NCBI RefSeq assembly: GCF_900100175.1
Contig: NZ_FNEM01000023.1
Location: 1-51,158 of the forward strand
Reading direction: 5' to 3'
Length of the DNA stretch: 51,158 bases
Origin: Ferrimonas sediminum
GTDB lineage: Bacteria > Pseudomonadota > Gammaproteobacteria > Enterobacterales > Shewanellaceae
Shown here: one piece after another, positions 8,309 to 17,029 of the stretch
How positions within the stretch are numbered: position 1 is the stretch's first letter
How the letters are laid out: each line of letters opens with the position of its first letter
Position numbers and translations under genes: made by a program
The notes under the pieces: model-generated
The model's input: only the letters and a program-made list of their open reading frames with translations
What the model was told of the DNA's origin: nothing
Databases searched by the model: none

Positions 8309-9733
8309 TTAGCGGTTGCCGTTCACGTCACCACGATTGCCGGAACGACGGTTACCGCCACTGCGCTGACCGGTATTGCCGGAAGCATTGCCCGATGGCT
8401 TGGCATTACCGCTGCGGCGCCGTTGGCCGGCGGGCTTGCTATCGCCAGAGTGGGTGCCCTGGTTGCCACGGTTGCCTCCTGGCTTGCGGCGACGAGGTTT
8501 ATCCCCCTCCCCGGCGGTACGTTCCCCCTCCCTTTGCGGATGGGGTTTCTTCGGTTTTTTGCTCTTGGGCGGACGAATCGCCTTTGAGTCCGGCAGCTCG
8601 TGCTGAGGCTCATGGCCCGGCATCACCTGGCGGTCCAGATGGCGCTGAATCAACTGCTCAATGGCCACCAGTTGCTCAATCTCATCGGCGCACACCAGAG
8701 AAACGGCGTGGCCGGAGGCTCCGGCCCGGCCGGTACGACCGATACGGTGAACGTAATCCTCCGCCACCTGGGGCAGATCGAAATTCACCACCTGGGGCAG
8801 TTGGTCGATATCCAGGCCACGCGCGGCAATATCGGTCGCCACCAATGCCCGTACATCGCCGGATTTAAAGTTGGCCAGCGCCTTGGTACGGGCTCCCTGG
8901 CTTTTATTACCATGAATCGCCGCGGCGGTAATCTTACGCTCTTCCAGGTAACGGGTCAGACGGTTGGCCCCGTGCTTGGTACGGGTAAACACCAGTACTT
9001 GCTGCCACTTGTTGTCGGTAATCAGCTCGGCCAGCAGTGCCGATTTACGCTTCTTGTCCACCGGATGCACCATCTGCTCAACAGTCTTGGCCGCCGCATT
9101 GCGTGGTGTTACCGAGATCTCCACCGGGTTGTGCACCAGCCCTTTGGCAAGATCGCGAATCTCATCTGAGAAGGTGGCTGAAAACAGCAAGTTCTGTCGT
9201 TTGGCCGGCAACAGCGCCAAAATCTTTTTGATGTCGCGAATAAAGCCCATATCCAGCATGCGGTCGGCTTCATCCAGCACCAGCACTTCCAGTTGATCAA
9301 ACCGGACTGCATTTTGCTGATACAGATCCAGCAACCGACCCGGGGTCGCCACCAACACGTCCACCCCTTTTCGCAGCGCGGTCATCTGCGGGTTAATGCT
9401 GACCCCGCCAAACACCACAGCGGAACGCAACGGCGTATTCTTGCCGTATTTCTCGACGCTCTCCTGCACCTGAGCCGCCAGCTCACGGGTCGGAGTGAGA
9501 ACCAATGCCCGGCACTTGTTGCTGCGGGCACGCTGGCCACCGGCCAGGCGATGCAGAATCGGCAGGGTGAACCCGGCGGTCTTTCCGGTTCCGGTCTGTG
9601 CCGCCGCCATAACGTCCTGACCGTTCAGAACGGCCGGAATCGCCTGGGCCTGAATCGGTGACGGAGTGTCGTAGCCCTGTTCGGCTACGGCATCAAGAAT
9701 CGGTTGGGACAAACCGAGTTCGGTAAACTGCAT
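8309..9733 (-). CDS. rhlE: ATP-dependent DEAD-box RNA helicase RhlE
   Basis: 474 residues starting [16 protein letters not shown]. The open frame extends 35 codons further upstream, but that part is not helicase-like, so the ATG at 9733 is chosen. Motifs in order: Q-motif region with PIQAQAIP, Walker [43 protein letters not shown] and [10 protein letters not shown]. The tail of about 100 residues is rich in Lys, Arg, Gly, Asn and Ser, typical of RhlE and thought to help RNA binding. It unwinds structured RNA in ribosome assembly and RNA decay. It appears monocistronic, with its own terminator. Confidence 0.93.
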   Translation of the reverse strand: MQFTELGLSQPILDAVAEQGYDTPSPIQAQAIPAVLNGQDVMAAAQTGTGKTAGFTLPILHRLAGGQRARSNKCRALVLTPTRELAAQVQESVEKYGKNTPLRSAVVFGGVSINPQMTALRKGVDVLVATPGRLLDLYQQNAVRFDQLEVLVLDEADRMLDMGFIRDIKKILALLPAKRQNLLFSATFSDEIRDLAKGLVHNPVEISVTPRNAAAKTVEQMVHPVDKKRKSALLAELITDNKWQQVLVFTRTKHGANRLTRYLEERKITAAAIHGNKSQGARTKALANFKSGDVRALVATDIAARGLDIDQLPQVVNFDLPQVAEDYVHRIGRTGRAGASGHAVSLVCADEIEQLVAIEQLIQRHLDRQVMPGHEPQHELPDSKAIRPPKSKKPKKPHPQREGERTAGEGDKPRRRKPGGNRGNQGTHSGDSKPAGQRRRSGNAKPSGNASGNTGQRSGGNRRSGNRGDVNGNR

Positions 9734-9888
9734 AAATCGCGCTCTCTCGCTGTGACGGACCACTGCGGCCGTCAAATGAACCGCGAAGTGTACCTGATAG
9801 CGGCCGCTACTGCCGACTTTTCTTGCCGATTGGCGCAATCTTTATCCAAACCGGGCAACAATACCGCAATGCCCTGGCCCAACCCGGT

Positions 9889-9914
9889 AAAAGGAGGAGC
9901 CAGGTGGCTCCCCT
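9889..9914 (-). terminator. Terminator of the D-amino-acid dehydrogenase gene
   Basis: On the minus strand, GGGGAGCC-ACCT-GGCTCCTCC is followed by TTTT, about 37 bases past the stop at 9951. Confidence 0.65.
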
Positions 9915-9950
9915 ATCGACACACTCATCCTACCTGTCATTCCCCTGAGG

Positions 9951-11180
9951 TCAGAAGCGACCGATGGCGTAAGGGCTCACATCAATATCCGGCGCCAGGC
10001 CCGCCATCACCTGTCCCAGCAGCCTGGCGCTGGTGGCAGCCTGAGTCAGCCCCAGGTGCTGATGGCCGAAGCTAAAGAAGCAGCGTCGATGCCGACACCC
10101 TCCGATCACCGGCAGCGAATCCGGCAACGACGGACGACACCCCATCCACCGCTCCCCCTCTCCCTGGCGGGCATCGAGCTGGGGTAATAACGCTTTTCCC
10201 TGGCTCAGCAGGATATCCGCCCGGCGAGGATTCATCGGTGCATCCCGCCCGGCAAACTCCACCGTGCCTGCCAACCGGGTGCCGCCCGCCATCGGCGTTA
10301 TGATGAACTTGCGCTCTGCCGAGGACACCGGACGGCCCAGGCCGCTGTTCTGGCTCAGCATCAGGTGGTAGCCTCGTTCTGCCTCCAGCGGCACCCGGTA
10401 ACCCAGTTGGGCTGCCAATGTCGCCGACCAGGCGCCGGCGGCCACCACCAGCCGATCGGCCTGCAGTTGACGGCCATCGGCTAGCATGACTTGCGCATGG
10501 GGCGTAACGGCGGTCACTTCGCCTTGCTCAAACCTGACACCGCGCGCACTCAGCGATTGCTGCAACCCCTGACACAGGCCATAAGGATCCAGGGTGTGGC
10601 CGGTCTCGGGAAACCATAACGCACCGGACAGCCGCTCAGACAACCCCGGCTCCAGCTTGCGCAACTGCTCCGAATCGAGCCAGTCACAGCTGACGCCGGC
10701 GATCGCAAAGGTATGAGCCTGACGCTGCTGCGCCAAGACCGGCGTTTGCTCGTACACCAGCACAGAGCCCTGCCGCAGTAGCCGATGGGACTGTCCGCAT
10801 TCCACCAGCAGCCATCGCCAGTCCTCCATGGCCCGGCAGTTGAGTGCGGTAATGGCCCTCTGGTTGTGACGCCGTCTCGCGGGGGTCATGTTGGCCATAA
10901 ACCGCATCAGCCAGGGCAACACCGTTACAAGGTAACCGCCGCGAATGCGAAACGGCCCCAGCGGATCCATCAGCATTGCCGGCACCCGGGGCAACAGCGC
11001 CGGATCCGCCAGAGGAAACACCTGCTCGGTAGCAAAATGGCCGGCATTGCCAAAAGACGCCCCCCGGCCCGGCTCATCCCGATCGACTACGGTGACCCGA
11101 TCTCCCGCCTGGCTCTGAATCCAGGCCTGGGTCAGGCCGATGATGCCGGCGCCGACGATTAATGTATGTGGTTGTGTCAT
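9951..11180 (-). CDS. FAD-dependent D-amino acid dehydrogenase, probably D-hydroxyproline dehydrogenase
   Basis: 409 residues of the DadA/DAO family. The N-terminal dinucleotide-binding motif is LIVGAGIIGLTQAW, followed by GRGASFGNAGHF. A LPVIGG segment and a GHQHLGLTQA motif near the C-terminus complete the FAD fold. In bacterial hydroxyproline pathways this enzyme oxidises cis-4-hydroxy-D-proline to pyrroline-4-hydroxy-2-carboxylate. The divergent neighbours encode the epimerase, deaminase and semialdehyde dehydrogenase of that pathway, which supports the assignment; general D-amino acid oxidation is the alternative. It starts two bases after the stop of an epimerase relic and has a GAGGTAGG ribosome binding site. 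Confidence 0.82.
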   Translation of the reverse strand: MTQPHTLIVGAGIIGLTQAWIQSQAGDRVTVVDRDEPGRGASFGNAGHFATEQVFPLADPALLPRVPAMLMDPLGPFRIRGGYLVTVLPWLMRFMANMTPARRRHNQRAITALNCRAMEDWRWLLVECGQSHRLLRQGSVLVYEQTPVLAQQRQAHTFAIAGVSCDWLDSEQLRKLEPGLSERLSGALWFPETGHTLDPYGLCQGLQQSLSARGVRFEQGEVTAVTPHAQVMLADGRQLQADRLVVAAGAWSATLAAQLGYRVPLEAERGYHLMLSQNSGLGRPVSSAERKFIITPMAGGTRLAGTVEFAGRDAPMNPRRADILLSQGKALLPQLDARQGEGERWMGCRPSLPDSLPVIGGCRHRRCFFSFGHQHLGLTQAATSARLLGQVMAGLAPDIDVSPYAIGRF

Positions 11181-11182
11181 TC

Positions 11183-11359
11183 CTACCTCAGCATAAAGCC
11201 CCGGGAAAACGCATCGTCCGGCTCCAGCACAAACTTATGGTCACCGGTGAGGCAGCCAATGGCTCCGGCCGGGTCGAAGAGATCATAAACGCGTCCTTGT
11301 GATGCCATCTTCGGCCAGAGCACGTTTGAATTGCCCGGCACCTTGCCTGCGCGATAACA
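11183..11359 (-). pseudogene. C-terminal relic of a second 4-hydroxyproline epimerase (proline racemase family)
   Basis: An open stretch of about 58 codons ends at a stop just before the dehydrogenase start. Its last residues, TGDHKFVLEPDDAFSRGFML, are like the C-terminus of proline racemase/hydroxyproline epimerases (the ITG-x-H-x-FVLDP-x-DPF-x-GF pattern). The upstream part does not match well and there is no start codon with a ribosome binding site, so most of the gene has been lost. It suggests the minus-strand operon once was epimerase-dehydrogenase, while a separate intact epimerase now sits at 12379-13380. Confidence 0.5.
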
Positions 11360-11381
11360 TTAAGGTAACATAATCCCATTA

Positions 11382-11391
11382 TTGCATACAA
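11382..11391. promoter_or_regulatory. Candidate GntR operator in the divergent promoter region
   Basis: TTGCATACAA differs by one base from the perfect palindrome TTGTATACAA found at 14964-14973. It sits about 60 bases before the deaminase start, inside the divergent control region. The FCD-type GntR regulator encoded downstream is the likely binder (inference). Confidence 0.5.
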
Positions 11392-11450
11392 TATACATGG
11401 ACAGTCTGAGCAATTCAGGCGGTGTCAATTAAGCAAAGGAAGGAAACTCA

Positions 11451-12365
11451 ATGAAGGTACACTGGAACGGCGTATATCCAGCAATTTCGACTCAGTTCAA
11501 CGACGATGGCAGCATCAATTTTGAGTCCAACGCCCGCATCCTTAACCGGCTGATCGACGAAGGCATCGACGGCATCATTGCCCTTGGTACCGTCGGCGAA
11601 AACTGCTCTCTGAGCGCCGAGGAGAAACGGCAGTTTTTGCGCCACACCCTCAGCGTCGCCGATGGCCGCATTCCGGTGATCAGCGGCTGCGCCGAAACCA
11701 CCACCCAGTTTGCCATCGATTTTGTCCGCGATGCCCAACAGATCGGCGTCGACGGCATCATGCTACTGCCAGGCATGGTCTACCGCGCCAACAAAGAGGA
11801 GACCTTGTACCACTACCAGCAGGTCGCCCGTGCCACCTCGATGCCGATCATGATCTACAACAACCCGGTGACCTACGGCGTCGATGTCGACATCGAGATG
11901 ACCCGAATCCTGGCCCGGGAGCCCAACATCGTCGCCATCAAGGAGTCGACCACCGACACCCGCCGCCTGACGGAGCTGCACAACGGCTTTGGTGACCGCT
12001 TTATCGTCTTCTGTGGGGTCGACGACATCGCCCTGGAAAGCCTGATGCTTGGCGCCACCGGCTGGATCTCCGGCCTGACCAATGTGTTCCCACAGGAGTC
12101 GGTCACCATCTGGAAGCTGGCCCGGGCCGGCCGCTATGAGGAAGCCAAAGAGATTTGGCGCTGGTTCCTGCCACTGCTGCGTCTGGACACCGTGCCCCAC
12201 CTGGTACAGTGCATCAAATACGCCGAGCAGTTGGCCGGGCGTGGCAGCGAAAACGTACGCGCCCCGCGTCTGCCTCTGTCCGGCGCCGAGCGTGACCGCG
12301 TCACTCAGGTGTACAACGACGCCATCGCCAGCCGCATCGATCTGAGCAAATACAATCTGGACTGA
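11451..12365 (+). CDS. Dihydrodipicolinate synthase-family protein, probably 1-pyrroline-4-hydroxy-2-carboxylate deaminase
   Basis: 304 residues from an ATG preceded by AAGGAAGG. It is a TIM-barrel class I aldolase of the DapA family: LGTVGENCSLSAEEKRQ near the N-terminus, YNNPVTYGVD, and the Schiff-base lysine in IVAIKEST at K164. In hydroxyproline catabolism this family turns pyrroline-4-hydroxy-2-carboxylate into 2-oxoglutarate semialdehyde with loss of ammonia. The following genes encode the epimerase (13 bases on) and the semialdehyde dehydrogenase, so the operon context supports this over lysine biosynthesis. Confidence 0.85.
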   Translation: MKVHWNGVYPAISTQFNDDGSINFESNARILNRLIDEGIDGIIALGTVGENCSLSAEEKRQFLRHTLSVADGRIPVISGCAETTTQFAIDFVRDAQQIGVDGIMLLPGMVYRANKEETLYHYQQVARATSMPIMIYNNPVTYGVDVDIEMTRILAREPNIVAIKESTTDTRRLTELHNGFGDRFIVFCGVDDIALESLMLGATGWISGLTNVFPQESVTIWKLARAGRYEEAKEIWRWFLPLLRLDTVPHLVQCIKYAEQLAGRGSENVRAPRLPLSGAERDRVTQVYNDAIASRIDLSKYNLD

Positions 12366-12378
12366 TTGAGGAGCCGGA

Positions 12379-13380
12379 ATGATCAAAGGCACATTCTTCT
12401 GTATCGACGCCCATACCTGTGGCAACCCCGTACGTCTGGTGACCAGCGGCCACCCGCCGCTTCGGGGTGACACCATGAGCGAGAAACGTCAGGACTTTCT
12501 GGCCCATCACGACTGGATTCGCCAGGCACTGATGTTTGAACCCAGAGGCCATGACATGATGTCCGGGGCCCTGCTGTACCCCCCCTGCTCGGCCAACGCC
12601 GATGCCGCCATCCTGTTTATTGAAACCTCGGGCTGCCTGCCCATGTGCGGGCACGGCACCATCGGCACGGTCACCGCCGCGCTGGAGGCGGGGCTGCTGC
12701 AACCCCGCACCGAGGGGCAGTTGATTCTCGATGTTCCCGCCGGGCAGATATCGGTTCACTACCGGCGACGGGGCCACAGAGTCGAGCGGGTGAGCATCAC
12801 CAACGTCGCCAGTTACCTGGCCCACCGGGATGCGGTTCTGTTGGTGCCCGGATTGGGTCAGCTGACTGTGGATGTTGCCTATGGCGGCAACTTCTACGTC
12901 ATCGTTGAGCCCCAGCAACACTACCCGGGACTCGAACACTGGGACGCCGATACGCTGCTGCGTTGGAGCCCGCAAGTGCGCCAGGCGGCACGCCAACAGC
13001 TCGATTGCCAGCACCCACAGGACACCAGTGTCCGGGGGATCTCCCATGTCCTTTGGACCGGAGCCCCGACCCAGCCCGACTCCGATGGCGCCAATGCGGT
13101 TTTTTATGGCGATCGGGCCCTGGATCGCTCTCCCTGCGGTACCGGCACCAGTGCCCGAATGGCCCAGCGTCATGCCAAAGGGCTGCTGGCCACCGGCGAG
13201 CGCTATGTGCATGAGTCCATCATCGGCAGTCAGTTCACCGGCACCGTCACCGCCACTACCGAAGTGGGTCCCTATCCGGCCATCGTGCCGGAGATTGAAG
13301 GCTGGGCCCGCGTAACCGGCCACAACGCCATCACCGTCGATGACGACGACCCCTACGCCTTTGGCTTTCAAGTAAAATAA
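12379..13380 (+). CDS. 4-hydroxyproline epimerase (proline racemase family)
   Basis: 333 residues. The family hallmarks are CIDAHTCGNPVRLV at the N-terminus, LPMCGHGTIG with the first catalytic Cys at residue 90, and DRSPCGTGTSARMA with the second at residue 253. Presence of both cysteines indicates an epimerase or racemase and not the Thr-type L-3-hydroxyproline dehydratase. It interconverts trans-4-hydroxy-L-proline and cis-4-hydroxy-D-proline, the first step of the pathway. It is the second gene of a three-gene operon, nine bases before the dehydrogenase. It has a GAGGAGCC ribosome binding site. Confidence 0.9.
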   Translation: MIKGTFFCIDAHTCGNPVRLVTSGHPPLRGDTMSEKRQDFLAHHDWIRQALMFEPRGHDMMSGALLYPPCSANADAAILFIETSGCLPMCGHGTIGTVTAALEAGLLQPRTEGQLILDVPAGQISVHYRRRGHRVERVSITNVASYLAHRDAVLLVPGLGQLTVDVAYGGNFYVIVEPQQHYPGLEHWDADTLLRWSPQVRQAARQQLDCQHPQDTSVRGISHVLWTGAPTQPDSDGANAVFYGDRALDRSPCGTGTSARMAQRHAKGLLATGERYVHESIIGSQFTGTVTATTEVGPYPAIVPEIEGWARVTGHNAITVDDDDPYAFGFQVK

Positions 13381-13389
13381 GGAATTATC

Positions 13390-14946
13390 ATGTTAACCCT
13401 ATGCGGTCAGCACTTGATCAATGGACAATGGACAGGTCAGCCCGACAGCGACTTTCACAGTTTCGACCCCGCCACCAATGCCCCCCTGCCGTGGCAGTTT
13501 GCCGACGGCACGGAAGCCGATGTCAACCAAGCCTCCGACGCCGCCCGGGCGGCATTTCTTGAATATCGCAGCTGGACACCGCAACAACGTGCCGGGCTGC
13601 TGGAAGCCATGGCCGATGCCGTCGATGCCCTGGGCGACACACTCACCGACGTGGCCCACAAGGAAACCGCCCTACCCCGGGCCCGGCTTGAGGGCGAGCG
13701 CGGCCGCACCTGTGGCCAGTTGAGGCTGTTTGCCTCGCTGCTGCGCGGCCCAAGGCAAAGCCGGATCATCGATCTGGGCCAACCTCGGCGCACCCCACTG
13801 CCCAAGCCGGACATTCGTCTCGACCAGTTGCCACTGGGGCCAGTAGCGGTCTTTGGCGCCTCCAACTTCCCGCTGGCATTCTCGGCGGCCGGTGGCGATA
13901 CCGCCTCGGCGCTCGCGGCTGGCTGTCCGGTGGTCATCAAGGGGCACCCCGCCCACCCGGCGACCACCGAACTGGTGACAGCAGCGCTGTTCAGCGCCAT
14001 AGAGCGGGTGAGCGCGCCGCGGGGCGTGGTCAACCTGATTCAGGGCCGATCGCCGTCGCTGTCACGAGCGCTGGTTCAAGCGCCGGCAATACAGGCGGTG
14101 GGCTTTACCGGTTCGTTTGCCGTCGGCCAGCAACTGTCACAACTGGCGGCTGGCCGGCCGCAACCCATCCCCTTCTTCGGTGAGCTGGGATCGGTCAATC
14201 CCCAGTTTCTGCTGGAAGAGACCCTGGCGCAAAACAGCAAGACACTGGCACAACAGCAGCTCCAGTCAATGATGATGGGCCAGGGCCAGTTTTGTACCAG
14301 TCCCGGGCTGGTGGTCGCCCCTAAGGGAGCGGGTCTGGATTCTTACCTGCAAGCGCTGGCATCCGGGATCCGCGCGCAGGCCGCCGGCACCATGCTAACG
14401 CCGGCAATTGCCGCCAACTACCATCACGCCATCGAGCGATTGTCGGCCACCGCCGGTGTCCACGAGTTGGCCCTGGGCCTGGAGGTGCAGCGACCCAACC
14501 AGACCCAGGCCCGTGCCTTTGTCACCAGTGCGGCGGTAGCACTATGCCAACCACAGCTGTTGGAGGAGGTCTTCGGTCCGGTGGTGCTGGTGATCGAAAC
14601 CGAGGATGACGCTCAGCGCCTGCGGTTGATTGACGCCCTGCCGGGACAGCTCACCGCCACGGTCCATGGCAGTGAGGCGGAGATGCAAAAAAACCAGTCC
14701 CTGATCACCGCCCTCGCCCACCGGGTCGGCCGGCTGATCGCCAACCAGATGCCCACCGGTGTCGAGGTCTGTCACGCCATGCAGCATGGCGGACCCTGGC
14801 CCGCCGCTACCCACAGTCAATCCACCTCGGTAGGGGCAGAAGCGATCAAGCGATTCACCCGGCCACTGGCCTGGCAGAACATGCCGCAGTCGTTGCTGCC
14901 ACCGTCATTGCGGGATAACAGCGATGCTCCCCAGCTTCGCTATTAA
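13390..14946 (+). CDS. Aldehyde dehydrogenase, probably 2-oxoglutarate semialdehyde (2,5-dioxovalerate) dehydrogenase
   Basis: 518 residues of the ALDH superfamily. Visible features are the GPVAVFGASNFPLAFS Rossmann segment, the GFTGSFAVGQQL cofactor-loop region, GELGSVNPQF with the general-base Glu, and MMGQGQFCTSPGL with the catalytic Cys. The QGQFCTSPG form and length over 500 are usual for 2,5-dioxovalerate dehydrogenases. It oxidises 2-oxoglutarate semialdehyde to 2-oxoglutarate, feeding hydroxyproline carbon into the TCA cycle. It is the last gene of the operon and is followed by an operator-like palindrome and a terminator. Confidence 0.88.
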   Translation: MLTLCGQHLINGQWTGQPDSDFHSFDPATNAPLPWQFADGTEADVNQASDAARAAFLEYRSWTPQQRAGLLEAMADAVDALGDTLTDVAHKETALPRARLEGERGRTCGQLRLFASLLRGPRQSRIIDLGQPRRTPLPKPDIRLDQLPLGPVAVFGASNFPLAFSAAGGDTASALAAGCPVVIKGHPAHPATTELVTAALFSAIERVSAPRGVVNLIQGRSPSLSRALVQAPAIQAVGFTGSFAVGQQLSQLAAGRPQPIPFFGELGSVNPQFLLEETLAQNSKTLAQQQLQSMMMGQGQFCTSPGLVVAPKGAGLDSYLQALASGIRAQAAGTMLTPAIAANYHHAIERLSATAGVHELALGLEVQRPNQTQARAFVTSAAVALCQPQLLEEVFGPVVLVIETEDDAQRLRLIDALPGQLTATVHGSEAEMQKNQSLITALAHRVGRLIANQMPTGVEVCHAMQHGGPWPAATHSQSTSVGAEAIKRFTRPLAWQNMPQSLLPPSLRDNSDAPQLRY

Positions 14947-14962
14947 CCGCTAGATACGCCAC

Positions 14963-14974
14963 TTTGTATACAAA
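14963..14974. promoter_or_regulatory. Perfect palindrome TTTGTATACAAA, candidate GntR operator
   Basis: A 12-base perfect palindrome about 85 bases before the GntR start and just after the dehydrogenase gene. Sites of the form TTGTATACAA are common for FCD-subfamily GntR repressors. With the near-match at 11382 it suggests that the regulator controls both its own gene and the operon (inference). Confidence 0.55.
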
Positions 14975-15004
14975 AAGGGCCCAAATCTGGGCCTTTCGCT
15001 TTTC
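14975..15004 (+). terminator. Terminator of the hydroxyproline operon
   Basis: AAAGGGCCCA and TGGGCCTTT form a stem with one bulge around AATC, followed by TTTTC after a short gap. It overlaps the edge of the candidate operator. Confidence 0.65.
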
Positions 15005-15058
15005 TTCACCCTACAAACTCGTTAACCTATAACCTGACTAATCAATAAGTAAGCAATC

Positions 15059-15739
15059 ATGAGTCAGGCCAGTCCTATTGTTCATAAAACCCGCACTCAA
15101 CTCGTTGTTGAGGTGTTGCGCGAGAAGATCCTATCCGGAGATATCAAGGCGGGAGAACCCCTGCGCCAAAGCGCATTAGCTCAGGAGCTGAACGTCAGCC
15201 GGATTCCGGTTCGCGAAGCCCTGTTGCAGCTGGAAGCGGAAGGTCTGGTAAAGTTCGAAGCCCACAAAGGCGCCACCGCCACCGAGTTGTCGGTGGAACA
15301 GGCCAGCGAGCTGTTTGAACTGCGAGCCCTGATTGAACCGGACCTGCTGCGTAAGTCGATCCCCAACCTGACCGAAAAGCAGCTGAATCACGCCGAAGAG
15401 GTGCTGGTCCAGCTGGAGTCTGCGTTCCGATCGGAAAACGCGATCAACACCTGGAGTGAACTCAATACCCAGTTCCATGCCTGTCTGTACCTTGGCGCCA
15501 ACCGTCCCCAGGCCATGGACGTGATTAAAGGCCTTAACACCAATTCCGATCGCTACATCCGCCTGCAGCTGCTGCTGACCGGGGGGATTCCCAGAGCGGA
15601 AACCGAACATCGGGAGTTGCTAGAACTGTGCCGCTCCGGCCAGGTCGACGCCGCTGCCACCCTCCTCGTCAACCACATACTGCACGCCAAAGACGGCGTC
15701 AAAAAGCTGGTTGAACAACACGTTAACAACGAAAAATAG
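15059..15739 (+). CDS. GntR-family (FCD domain) transcriptional regulator
   Basis: 226 residues. The winged-helix part is typical: LREKILSGDIKAGEPLRQSA, then LAQELNVSRIPVREALLQLE and GLVKFEAHKGATAT. An all-helical FCD ligand-binding domain follows, starting near ELFELRALIEPDLL and including an FHACLY metal-site-like segment and a late TEHRELLELC segment. It lies directly downstream of the hydroxyproline operon and has TTGTATACAA-type palindromes on both sides of that operon, so it probably regulates it in response to a pathway intermediate (inference). Confidence 0.88.
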   Translation: MSQASPIVHKTRTQLVVEVLREKILSGDIKAGEPLRQSALAQELNVSRIPVREALLQLEAEGLVKFEAHKGATATELSVEQASELFELRALIEPDLLRKSIPNLTEKQLNHAEEVLVQLESAFRSENAINTWSELNTQFHACLYLGANRPQAMDVIKGLNTNSDRYIRLQLLLTGGIPRAETEHRELLELCRSGQVDAAATLLVNHILHAKDGVKKLVEQHVNNEK

Positions 15740-15858
15740 CCGCAGAGAGTCCGGTGAGACAACCGATGCCAAGCCGGGCTGCTACTGTTATAGCTATCGA
15801 CCCTGTGAGCAACCACGCCCCACGTCTCGACTGCCATACTGCTGCGGGAATCCGATTT

Positions 15859-15890
15859 AAGCACTCCCGCCAGGGGTGCTTTGCGTTTTT
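15859..15890 (+). terminator. Terminator after the GntR gene
   Basis: AAGCACTCCC-GCCA-GGGGTGCTT forms a hairpin followed by TTTTT, just ahead of the KAS III-like gene start. Confidence 0.65.
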
Positions 15891-15901
15891 GGAGAGCCTC
15901 C

Positions 15902-16993
15902 ATGCTTAATGCCCAAATTACCGGCTGGGGCAAATGCCTGCCCCCCGCCACACTCAGCAACCACGATCTGGCCACCTTTATGGACACATCCGACGAATGG
16001 ATTCGCAGTCGGACCGGCATCGGCCAGCGCCACATCAGCCACGTCAGCACCTCGGCCATGGCCACCGTAGCCGCACAGCACGCCCTGGCTGCCGCCGGCC
16101 TGCAGGGCAGTGATCTGGACATGATCATCCTTGGCAGCGCTTCGCCGGATACTCTGGTGCCCAACATCGCCGCCACGGTGCAGGCCAATATCGACGCCCA
16201 GTGCGCCGCCTTTGACATCAACGCCGCCTGCTCCGGGTTCCTGTATGGTCTCGGACTGGCCACCGCCCAGATTAAGAGCGGCCAGGCCAAGCGGGTGCTG
16301 GTGATCGGTGCCGAACGGCTCACCTTCCTGTTGGACTGGCTGCAACGGGATACCGCAGTGCTGTTCGGTGACGGCGCCGGCGCCATCATCCTGGAAGCGG
16401 TGGACAGCGAGGAGCCGCAAGGGGTACTGAGCTACGCCATGAACAACGACCCCCAGGCCCGGGATATCCTCAAGGTGGCCGGCTTCGGTACCGACATGGA
16501 CCGTCTCAGCCCGACCGCCACCGAGTTTCAGTTCCAGTTCGAAGGCCGCGAGATCTTTAAGCGGGCCATTGCCGGCATGTCGGCACTGGGCAAGCAGGTA
16601 CTGGAGGAGAGTGGCACCGATCTTGATGACGTGGATCTGGTGGTGCCTCACCAGGCCAACGTACGCATCATCGATACCCTGATTAACAAGCTGGGACTGG
16701 CCAAAGAGAAGGCCTTCATCAACATCGAGAACTACGGCAACACGTCGGCCGCGACGGTACCTATTGCCCTGTGTGATGCCCTGGATCAGGGTCGGATTCA
16801 GCCCGGTGACACCCTGCTGTCCTGTGCCTTTGGTGCCGGCCTGACCTCCGCCGCAGCCGTTATTAAGTGGGGATCGCGGATCACACCGGTACGCCAGAGC
16901 GACGCCACCTTACCGGCCTGTGACAAAACCGGCCTGGAACTGATTGCCGACGCCGTCGCCGCCAGCCAGAAACGCCATCAGCAACAAGACTGA
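15902..16993 (+). CDS. 3-oxoacyl-ACP synthase III family protein (FabH-like)
   Basis: 363 residues from the ATG at 15902, which follows GGAGAG; the frame opens slightly earlier. The thiolase-fold triad is complete: Cys in NAACSGFLYG, His in VPHQANVRI and Asn in NYGNTSAATVP. TSDEWIRSRTGI near the N-terminus and LFGDGAGAIIL are standard KAS III segments. The enzyme condenses acyl-CoA or a similar starter with malonyl-ACP to begin fatty acid synthesis. It is about 40 residues longer than E. coli FabH, with extra C-terminal sequence, and stands alone outside a fab cluster, so it may be an accessory paralogue with its own starter preference. Confidence 0.85.
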   Translation: MLNAQITGWGKCLPPATLSNHDLATFMDTSDEWIRSRTGIGQRHISHVSTSAMATVAAQHALAAAGLQGSDLDMIILGSASPDTLVPNIAATVQANIDAQCAAFDINAACSGFLYGLGLATAQIKSGQAKRVLVIGAERLTFLLDWLQRDTAVLFGDGAGAIILEAVDSEEPQGVLSYAMNNDPQARDILKVAGFGTDMDRLSPTATEFQFQFEGREIFKRAIAGMSALGKQVLEESGTDLDDVDLVVPHQANVRIIDTLINKLGLAKEKAFINIENYGNTSAATVPIALCDALDQGRIQPGDTLLSCAFGAGLTSAAAVIKWGSRITPVRQSDATLPACDKTGLELIADAVAASQKRHQQQD

Positions 16994-17003
16994 TGCGCCG
17001 ACA

Positions 17004-17029
17004 GGCTCACGGCCTAATGGCCGTGAGCC
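17004..17029. terminator. Perfect 11-base hairpin between convergent genes
   Basis: GGCTCACGGCC-TAAT-GGCCGTGAGCC lies between the KAS III stop and the stop of the minus-strand gene. It abuts that stop codon. There is no T run, so it may act mainly as a bidirectional mRNA-end stabiliser. Confidence 0.55.

Noticed and set aside
12301-13371. 356-codon minus-strand frame opposite the epimerase
   Set aside because: The plus strand carries both catalytic Cys motifs; this is an antisense shadow common in GC-rich genes.
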